In this document: positions 21,049 to 26,551 of the stretch, in pieces
Layout of the letters: the number at the start of each line of letters is the position of its first letter
Numbering within the stretch: the stretch's first letter is position 1
From: Clostridia bacterium
Lineage (GTDB): Bacteria; Bacillota_A; Clostridia; Christensenellales; Aristaeellaceae
Reading direction: 5' to 3'
DNA: 26,551 nt
NCBI GenBank assembly: GCA_017525805.1
Contig: JAFXSH010000123.1
Location: 1 to 26,551 of the forward strand
Notes under the pieces: generated by a model
What the model was told of the DNA's origin: nothing
The model's database searches: none
What the model saw: only the letters and a program-made list of their open reading frames with translations
Position numbers and translations under genes: made by a program

Positions 21049-22206
21049 ATGGAAAAAGCGAAAATGACGGCTTCCTATGGCGCGGTCCAGTTCTTTTTTT
21101 GGTTTGTATACGGGACGGCGCTGGCCTTTGCCAGCCCCTATCTGCTGGACCGCGGCCTGTCGAATACCGAAATCGGGCTGATCAGCGCCGCGGCCTGCGC
21201 CCTATCGGTTCTTTTGCAGCCTGCCGTTTCGGCATACGCCGACCAGGAAAGGAGCCCATCTATCAAAACTTTCCTGCTGATCGCGGGCGGGGGCATGATG
21301 GCCTTTGGGCTTTTTTTGACCCTGGTTTACGGGAAAGGCGGTCTGCTCAACGGTCTGCTGTTGGGCTGCGCCATCCTGCTCATTCAGATGGCTTTGCCGT
21401 TCACCAACGCCCTGGCAACCGAGACGATCAACCAGGGAAAACAGTTGAATTTCAGCTTTGCAAGGGCCTTTGGCTCCATCGGATACGCGGTGATGTCCAT
21501 AACGATTGGCCGTCTGATCGCGTGGAAAGGGACGGTTGTGGAGCCCTGGGCGCTCATCATCACGTCCGCTTGCTTTTTTCTTTCCGTCGCGCTGTTCCCC
21601 TTTCAAAAGAGCATTCAGACGGAACGGCGGAAGGTCAAAGGGAGCGCCGTTGCTTTTCTTCGCAGGTATCCGGCGTTCGCGGTCACGCTGGTGGGATGCG
21701 TTCTGATCTATATCAGCCATGTGGTCATCAATAATTTTACGTACCAAATTGTGGTTCCCAGGGGCGGTACCAGCGAACACATGGGAACGGCGCTGGCTTT
21801 GGCCGGTCTGCTGGAAGTGCTCGCCATGTTTTTCTTCTCCGCGCTCACGCGCTGGAAGGACAGCGGATTTTGGTTTCGTATTTCCGGCGTGTTTTTCACC
21901 CTGAAAGCCCTTGGCACGCTATTAGCGCCGAATATGCCGGCGTTTTATCTGGTTCAGCTCTTCCAACCCTTGGGCTGGGGGCTGATGACCGTGGCGTCCG
22001 TTTACTTTGTCAATGATCTGATGCAGGAACAGGATCGGATCAAAGGGCAAGCCTACATGACCATGTCGCTTTCCGCCGCTACCATCATCGGGTCGCTGGG
22101 CGGCGGCTGGATGATCGACGCCTTCGGGGTGGACGGCATGCTGATCGCCGCCGTGATCTGCGGCGCGCTTGGCACCGTGATCGTGATGGGGGCGCATACA
22201 AAATAA
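21049..22206 (+). CDS. MFS transporter of the LacY/HcaT-like (MFS_1_like) group
   Basis: This 385-residue protein has about 12 membrane segments. The start ASYGAVQFFFWFVYGTALAF, then PYLLDRGLSNTEIGLI and LLQPAVSAYADQ fit the oligosaccharide/nucleoside:H+ symporter-like branch. The C-terminal half has the LGWGLMTVASVYFVNDLM segment typical of that group. Substrate is unknown. I chose the ATG at 21049 because GGAAGG sits 9 nt upstream; an in-frame ATG at 21022 is the alternative. It is a stand-alone gene between the Nudix and aminopeptidase genes. The palindrome AAAGGTCCTTT lies just upstream, at about 21011-21021. Confidence 0.85.
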   Translation: MEKAKMTASYGAVQFFFWFVYGTALAFASPYLLDRGLSNTEIGLISAAACALSVLLQPAVSAYADQERSPSIKTFLLIAGGGMMAFGLFLTLVYGKGGLLNGLLLGCAILLIQMALPFTNALATETINQGKQLNFSFARAFGSIGYAVMSITIGRLIAWKGTVVEPWALIITSACFFLSVALFPFQKSIQTERRKVKGSAVAFLRRYPAFAVTLVGCVLIYISHVVINNFTYQIVVPRGGTSEHMGTALALAGLLEVLAMFFFSALTRWKDSGFWFRISGVFFTLKALGTLLAPNMPAFYLVQLFQPLGWGLMTVASVYFVNDLMQEQDRIKGQAYMTMSLSAATIIGSLGGGWMIDAFGVDGMLIAAVICGALGTVIVMGAHTK

Positions 22207-22242
22207 ACATGAGGGACGGTTCTGCGTGCCGAATAAAAGCGC

Positions 22243-22271
22243 TTGTGTTTTTCTCCCGAACGTGTTACCAT
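22243..22271 (+). promoter_or_regulatory. Possible promoter of the aminopeptidase gene
   Basis: TTGTGT (22243-22248), 17 nt and TACCAT (22266-22271) give a moderate sigma-A match about 35 nt before the start codon. Confidence 0.4.
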
Positions 22272-22305
22272 GATCGGGAAAACAACACCGAAGGGAGATA
22301 CACAC

Positions 22306-23700
22306 ATGGACAGGCGGAACGCTTGGAATCAGTATGACGACGCGGCGCTTTTGAAAGTGGAAGAAGCGGCGGCGGCGTACAAAAAGTATTTGGACGCGGG
22401 TAAGACCGAGCGGGAATGCGCTTTGGAGGCCGTGCGCATGGCGGAAACGGCGGGCTACAAGAGCTTGGAAGAAGCCATCCGCGAAGGCAGCGCGGTAAAG
22501 CCCGGCGATAAGCTGTATCAGGTGCAGATGGGCAAGGCGGTCATGCTGTTCCACATGGGCAAAGCGCCTCTTACAGAGGGCATGAACATCGTGGGGGCCC
22601 ATATCGATTCCCCCCGCATCGATGTCAAGCAGAACCCCTTCTATGAGGACGGGGATTTCGCCTACGCCGACACCCATTATTACGGCGGCATCAAGAAGTA
22701 TCAGTGGGTGGCCCGGGCCCTGGCGCTCCACGGGACTGTGGCGAAAAAGGACGGCACGCTGGTGAATATCGTCATCGGCGAGGACGAAAGCGACCCCGTG
22801 GTGGGCGTTACCGACCTGCTGATCCATTTGAGCCAGGAGCAGATGGGTAAGAAAGCGTCCGAGTTCATCACCGGCGAGGGGCTGGACATCACCCTGGCGG
22901 GCCGTCCTCTCAAGGGCGAGGACAAGGAGCCTGTGAAGGCCGCGCTGCTGAAAATTTTGAAAGATAAATACGGTCTGGAAGAGGAAGACATGCTCTCCGC
23001 CGAGATCGAGGCCGTGCCCGCGGGCAAGGCCCGGGATTTCGGCCTGGACCGCAGCATGATCTTGGGTTACGGCCACGACGACCGGGTGTGCGCTTACGCC
23101 GAGCTGGCGGCCATGCTGCAACTGCCCGCTGTGCCGGAATCCACCTGCTGCTGCCTGCTGGCGGACAAGGAGGAAATCGGCTCCGTGGGCGCAACGGGCA
23201 TGCGGGCCATGTATTTTGAAAACGCCGTGGCGGAGCTGCTGGCCCTGACCACCGGCAAGGAAAGCGACCTTGCCCTTCGCCGGGCCCTGGCAAACAGCCG
23301 CATGCTGTCCTGCGACGTGAGCGCGGGCTTTGATCCCCTGTACGCCGCCGCTTTTGAAAAGAAAAACGCCGCTTTCCTGGGCCGGGGCGTGTGCTACAAC
23401 AAGTTCACCGGCTCCCGGGGCAAGAGCGGCAGCAACGACGCCAACGCCGAGTACATCGGCCGTCTGCGGAAGATCATGGACGATCACGATATTTCCTGGC
23501 AGACCGCCGAGCTGGGCAAAGTGGACGTGGGCGGCGGCGGCACCATCGCCTATATCTGCGCCCTGTACGGCATGGAAGTGATCGACAGCGGCGTGGCGGT
23601 GCTTTCCATGCACGCCCCCGAGGAAGTGATCAGCAAGGCCGACCTGTACGAGGCCATCCGGGCCTATGCCGCTTTCCTGACCGATATGAAAAAAGCCTGA
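22306..23700 (+). CDS. M18-family zinc aminopeptidase
   Basis: This 464-residue cytoplasmic enzyme removes N-terminal residues, usually acidic or hydrophobic, from peptides. Metal and catalytic motifs are in order: GAHIDSPRIDVKQNPF (H and D), HYYGGIKKYQWV, GYGHDDRVCAYA (bridging D), DKEEIGSVGATGM (catalytic and metal E), LSCDVSAGFDP, and SMHAPEEV near the end (last His). The length is that of bacterial M18 members, which form large dodecamers. The ATG at 22306 has GAAGGGAGA upstream; a longer frame from 22243 begins at the promoter. A strong terminator follows, so this is a single-gene unit. Confidence 0.93.
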   Translation: MDRRNAWNQYDDAALLKVEEAAAAYKKYLDAGKTERECALEAVRMAETAGYKSLEEAIREGSAVKPGDKLYQVQMGKAVMLFHMGKAPLTEGMNIVGAHIDSPRIDVKQNPFYEDGDFAYADTHYYGGIKKYQWVARALALHGTVAKKDGTLVNIVIGEDESDPVVGVTDLLIHLSQEQMGKKASEFITGEGLDITLAGRPLKGEDKEPVKAALLKILKDKYGLEEEDMLSAEIEAVPAGKARDFGLDRSMILGYGHDDRVCAYAELAAMLQLPAVPESTCCCLLADKEEIGSVGATGMRAMYFENAVAELLALTTGKESDLALRRALANSRMLSCDVSAGFDPLYAAAFEKKNAAFLGRGVCYNKFTGSRGKSGSNDANAEYIGRLRKIMDDHDISWQTAELGKVDVGGGGTIAYICALYGMEVIDSGVAVLSMHAPEEVISKADLYEAIRAYAAFLTDMKKA

Positions 23701-23732
23701 CCCACGCGAGGACCCGTTCAACCAAGGCTTTC

Positions 23733-23777
23733 GCAGCCGTTTCGCCCGCTATCGGGCTGGAACGGCTTGCTTTTTTT
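23733..23777 (+). terminator. Intrinsic terminator of the aminopeptidase gene
   Basis: A long stem (GCAGCCGTTT with AACGGCTTGC, inner GCCCG with CGGGC) spans 23733-23770 and is followed by seven T. It is the clearest Rho-independent terminator on the plus strand here. Confidence 0.85.
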
Positions 23778-23874
23778 CTGCATTTTTTTATTTCGGAATG
23801 GAAAGCAGAGACTTGGATTGGAATGAATTTCCACATAAAATTATGAAATAATTGCGCACAAAATCCCAAAAACC

Positions 23875-23903
23875 TTGAATTTTCTGGCAGCATGTGATAA
23901 AAT
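23875..23903 (+). promoter_or_regulatory. Promoter of the sortase/surface protein operon
   Basis: TTGAAT (23875-23880), a 17-nt spacer ending in TGTGA, and TAAAAT (23898-23903) form a good sigma-A promoter. The leader is about 120 nt. The AT-rich stretch 23778-23874 before it shows nothing else. Confidence 0.6.
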
Positions 23904-23993
23904 GAGATACGGAAAAGTATGCTTTTTTGTGTACCCATTTATGCACCCAATTTTTGGCTGCTATAAGGAAAAGCTTCCGGGCGGCCAGATCGT

Positions 23994-24021
23994 TCCCGCC
24001 GCCTGCGAGGGAACGGCGGGA
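23994..24021 (+). promoter_or_regulatory. Hairpin overlapping the sortase ribosome site
   Basis: TCCCGCCG (23994-24001) and CGGCGGGA (24014-24021) pair perfectly over 8 bp. The right arm runs into the GGGAGGG ribosome site, so the fold would reduce access for ribosomes. Confidence 0.4.
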
Positions 24022-24029
24022 GGGACCGA

Positions 24030-24905
24030 ATGAAGAAAAAGACGCTGGGACGGCGGGTGTCCACAATCCTGCTGGTGCTGGTGCTGGTGGTCGGAATGGG
24101 GCTGTTGATTTATCCCCCTTTCAGCGAATACTGGAACTCCTTCCACCAGTCCAGGGCAATCATCAGCTACGCGGAGAAGGTCGCCAACCTGGATAAAGAA
24201 AAGTACGAGCAGATTTGGAACGCCGCGCTGGAATATAACCGGAGCCTTACGAAGAAAGGCAATCACTGGGCCATGGACGAAGAGGAAGCGGAGGAGTACG
24301 ACGCGCAGCTGAACGTGGACGGCACCGGCAATATGGGTTATATCTCCATTCCCAAAGCAGATATCAATCTTCCGCTGTACCACGGCACCAACGAAAGCGT
24401 GCTGCAAACGTCCGTGGGCCATATCGAGGGCAGCTCGCTTCCGGCGGGCAGCGTTCACAGCAACGAAGAAGATTTTGACGAAGTGGAATACGCCTCCCAC
24501 TGTGTGCTCAGCGGCCACCGCGGCCTGCCCAGCGCGCGCCTGTTCAGCGATTTGGATGTAATGGAGGTGGGGGATTTGTTCTACCTGACCATACTGGACC
24601 AGACGCTGACCTATGAGGTGGATGAGATCAATATCGTGGAGCCGGGCGACTCCAGCAAGATCGAGTTCGTGCCAGGAATGGACCTGGTCACCCTGGTCAC
24701 CTGCACCCCATACGGCATCAATTCCCACCGGCTGCTGGTGCGCGGCCGCAGGATCGAGAATGAGAAAACGCGCCTGAACGTGCGCATCACGGCGGACGCC
24801 CTGCGGATCGAAGCGATTTTTGTGGCCCCGTTCATTGCCGCGCCGGTGCTGCTGCTGCTTGTTTTCTGGGTGCTGATCATCACCAGCGGAAGAAGACGGC
24901 GCTGA
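24030..24905 (+). CDS. Class C sortase (pilin-type transpeptidase)
   Basis: This 291-residue membrane enzyme cleaves a sorting signal and joins surface protein subunits or links them to the wall. An N-terminal membrane anchor (about 12-28) and a second C-terminal one (about 262-285) frame the catalytic domain, the two-anchor layout of class C. The domain has GYISIPKADINLPLYHGT, the catalytic His in LSGHRGLP (H163), the catalytic Cys in TLVTCTPYG (C225) and the Arg in SHRLLVRG (R234). The region before the barrel (HWAMDEEEAEEYD) could hold the lid, though no clear DPF/DPW motif is seen. GGGAGG lies 6 nt upstream. The next gene encodes a likely substrate. Confidence 0.92.
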   Translation: MKKKTLGRRVSTILLVLVLVVGMGLLIYPPFSEYWNSFHQSRAIISYAEKVANLDKEKYEQIWNAALEYNRSLTKKGNHWAMDEEEAEEYDAQLNVDGTGNMGYISIPKADINLPLYHGTNESVLQTSVGHIEGSSLPAGSVHSNEEDFDEVEYASHCVLSGHRGLPSARLFSDLDVMEVGDLFYLTILDQTLTYEVDEINIVEPGDSSKIEFVPGMDLVTLVTCTPYGINSHRLLVRGRRIENEKTRLNVRITADALRIEAIFVAPFIAAPVLLLLVFWVLIITSGRRRR

Positions 24906-24967
24906 AAATGATTGCAATTTGTTATTTCCCATATGCGGGCATGATGCCTGCGTGAAAGAGGACAGAT

Positions 24968-26551
24968 ATGAGGAATCCACATTCTTTGAGGGGGAAAAGT
25001 GGCATGTATCATGATGATCAAAATAAAAAAATGGAAAACGGGAAGGGATTCCGTGAAAAGCTGCGCCGCCTGAGCGCCATGGTGATGGCGGTGGTCATGC
25101 TTATGTCGTCAGCGCCGCTTTCCGCGCTGGCGGAGGGAGAAGGGCCGCAGCCCGTTTGCGGCTTGATTGAGCATACCCATGGGCCGGAATGCTACCAGCC
25201 CGTTTTAACGTGCGGCCAGGACGAGGCCGCGCCCACCGTGATCACCGAAAGAACGTTCACCCAAGTATTCCAGAAGCATTATCACAAGGATACCTGCCGC
25301 GATGATAAGGGCGAGCTGATCTGCGGTTACATCGCGGGCGAGTATTACCATATTCACAATCAGTACTGCAAGGACGAGAACGGGAAAAATGTCTGCGGCG
25401 TGGAATATTCGCCGGTTCATGAGCACACGGACGCCTGCTATACCGAAACGAAAACGCTGACCTGCAATCTGCCCGAAGAAGCGGGCCACACCCACAGCGA
25501 GGAATGCTATGACGAAGAAGGCAAAGTGATCTGCGGGCTGGAGGAAAAGGAAGGCCATACCCACGGAGACGAATGCTATACCGTTTCCCGGGAACTGACC
25601 TGCAAATACGCCAAAGAGCACATCCATAATGCCAGCTGCTTTGAAACGAAGTACGTCAATGGGGAAGAAGTCAAATACGTGACCTGCGGGCGTGTTATGG
25701 TGCCGCGGTTCGAGAGCACGGCAAACAGTTGGACGGAAAAAGAGATCGTCACAGACGAAGGCCATCAGCATACGGATGCGTGCTACACTGAAGAACTCGT
25801 TTGCACCCTCCCGGAGCATACCCATAACGCTTCCTGCTACCCCACACCGGAACCAACGCCCGAACCTACGGAAGAACCCACGGAAGAACCGACATTGACG
25901 CCGGAACCCACGGAGGAACCGGAGGAAGAGGCCACGCCGACACCGGAACCCACGGAAGAACCGGAGGAAGAGGCCACGCCGACACCGGAACCCACGGAAG
26001 AACCGGAGGAAGAGGCCACGCCGACACCGGAATCCACGGAGGAACCGGAGGAAGAGCCGACGCCCACGCCGGAACCCACGGAGGAACCGGAGGAAGAGCC
26101 GACGCCCACGCCGGAACCCACGGAGGAACCGACAGAAGAAACGACGCCGACACCGGAACCCACAGAGGAACCGGAGGAAGAGCCGACGCCGACGCCGGAA
26201 CCCACGGAAGAACCGGAGGAAGAGCCGACACCCACGCCGGAACCCACGGAAGAACCGGAGGAAGAAGCCACGCCGACGCCGGAACCCACGGAAGAACCGG
26301 AGGAAGAGGCCACGCCGACGCCGGAAACCACAGAGGAACCGGAAGAAGAAGCGACGCCGACACCGGAAGCTACGGAAGAACCGAGCAAAAAGTCTACGGA
26401 AGAACCTACCAAGGAACCGACAAAGAACCGGGGAAAGTCGGATGAGAAGCCCACGGAAGAACCGGAGGAAGAGCCGACGCCGACGCCGGAACCCACGGAG
26501 GAACCGGAAGAAGAAGCGACGCCCACGCCGGAGCCCACGGAAGAACCGGAG
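24968..26551 (+). CDS. Repeat-rich secreted surface protein, N-terminal part (runs off the window)
   Basis: The frame is open to the window edge, giving 528 codons. A basic N-terminus (KLRRLSAM) and hydrophobic core ending SAPLSALA before EGEG form a Sec signal at about residues 30-55. Two regions follow: nine His-x-His-x3-Cys modules (about 69-290), then a Pro/Glu/Thr stalk (292 onward). The C-terminus, where an LPxTG-type sorting motif would sit, is not in the window. Two starts are possible: ATG at 24968 (AGAGG, 6 nt) and ATG at 25004 (GAGGGGG, 9 nt). It begins 62 bp after the sortase, so they are co-transcribed, and the sortase is its probable anchoring or polymerising enzyme. Confidence 0.85.
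   Translation, partial: MRNPHSLRGKSGMYHDDQNKKMENGKGFREKLRRLSAMVMAVVMLMSSAPLSALAEGEGPQPVCGLIEHTHGPECYQPVLTCGQDEAAPTVITERTFTQVFQKHYHKDTCRDDKGELICGYIAGEYYHIHNQYCKDENGKNVCGVEYSPVHEHTDACYTETKTLTCNLPEEAGHTHSEECYDEEGKVICGLEEKEGHTHGDECYTVSRELTCKYAKEHIHNASCFETKYVNGEEVKYVTCGRVMVPRFESTANSWTEKEIVTDEGHQHTDACYTEELVCTLPEHTHNASCYPTPEPTPEPTEEPTEEPTLTPEPTEEPEEEATPTPEPTEEPEEEATPTPEPTEEPEEEATPTPESTEEPEEEPTPTPEPTEEPEEEPTPTPEPTEEPTEETTPTPEPTEEPEEEPTPTPEPTEEPEEEPTPTPEPTEEPEEEATPTPEPTEEPEEEATPTPETTEEPEEEATPTPEATEEPSKKSTEEPTKEPTKNRGKSDEKPTEEPEEEPTPTPEPTEEPEEEATPTPEPTEEPE
25172..25837 (+). repeat. Nine His-x-His-x3-Cys modules in the surface protein
   Basis: The units are HTHGPEC, HYHKDTC, HIHNQYC, HEHTDAC, HTHSEEC, HTHGDEC, HIHNASC, HQHTDAC and HTHNASC. 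Most are followed after 5-15 residues by a second Cys in LTCG, LICG, VCG or similar. Each unit thus offers two His and two Cys, the ligands of a small zinc-type site or a disulfide. Similar strings occur in cell-wall proteins of gut Clostridia; their role is not established as far as I know. Confidence 0.8.
25841..26551 (+). repeat. Pro/Glu/Thr stalk, 42-bp tandem repeat
   Basis: A 14-residue unit of the form TPTPEPTEEPEEEA is repeated at least ten times in frame, with A/P and T/S variation. It is interrupted by a basic stretch containing SKKSTEEP and TKNRGKSDEKP at about 26383-26450. It should be an extended, strongly acidic spacer that lifts the His/Cys region or the C-terminal anchor through the wall. 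The reverse strand shows a long open frame here, which is only a shadow of the repeat. Confidence 0.9.

Noticed and set aside
21922..23721. 599-codon minus-strand open frame opposite the aminopeptidase gene
   Set aside because: The M18 motifs on the plus strand are complete; this frame is its shadow and crosses into the MFS gene.
25837..26538. Gly/Ser/Val repeat protein on the minus strand at the right edge
   Set aside because: It is the reverse reading of the Pro/Glu/Thr repeat; the plus-strand frame has a signal peptide, ribosome site and sortase neighbour.
25172..26551. CRISPR array, prompted by the regular repeats at the right edge
   Set aside because: The repeats are in frame within one protein, have no unique spacers of constant length, and no cas genes are near.

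Overview
The window reads as chromosome of a GC-rich member of the Bacillota, most likely an uncultured gut-type Clostridia. The grounds are consensus sigma-A promoters with 17-18 nt spacers, AGGAGG-type ribosome binding sites, an LplB/LplC-type sugar ABC transporter without its own ATPase, a class C sortase with a long cell-wall protein, a membrane pyrophosphatase, and a type I toxin-antitoxin pair of Gram-positive style. Species cannot be assigned from sequence reading alone. Most genes use G/C at third codon positions. The truncated acetyltransferase at the left edge does not and looks foreign.

Left part (1-13632), glycan use. A minus-strand operon runs permease (4963-4016), permease (4002-3082), solute-binding protein (2923-1337), metallophosphoesterase (1244-210), and perhaps the GNAT acetyltransferase at the edge. 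Diverging from it are a GH127-like glycosidase with the Glu-x-Cys / Cys-Cys metal site (5245-6942) and a PHP-domain phosphoesterase (6957-7913). The shared control region 4964-5244 holds a promoter for each direction, a 15-bp palindrome and two 31-bp-spaced direct repeats. A GH125 exo-alpha-mannosidase (9392-8109, minus) and an MFS permease plus GH78-type alpha-L-rhamnosidase pair (10059-13632) follow. Together they would import and trim plant or microbial glycans rich in mannose, rhamnose and arabinose. The two phosphoesterases in the cluster are unusual partners.

Middle part (13644-20140). pgsA (phosphatidylglycerophosphate synthase) and hppA (membrane pyrophosphatase) are divergent, each with a clear promoter. 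After the hppA stop codon comes a 279-bp hairpin-rich element bounded by inverted repeats and a 9-bp direct duplication. Next is a compact type I toxin-antitoxin locus: a 26-residue membrane peptide on the minus strand and an antisense RNA of about 84 nt on the plus strand. A malate module follows, with malic enzyme and a 2-hydroxycarboxylate transporter separated by a perfect 20-bp-arm palindrome.

Right part (20177-26551). Small metabolic genes come first: an ABM-domain monooxygenase, a Nudix hydrolase, an MFS transporter and an M18 aminopeptidase. A strong terminator ends them. Then a class C sortase and the start of its probable substrate follow. The substrate is a secreted protein with nine His-x-His-x3-Cys modules and a long Pro/Glu/Thr repeat stalk that runs off the window.

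Long non-coding stretches are 9393-10058 (many hairpins, including a four-way-junction fold), 16607-16902 (the element above), 4964-5244, 7914-8108 and 23701-24029. Each is described below.
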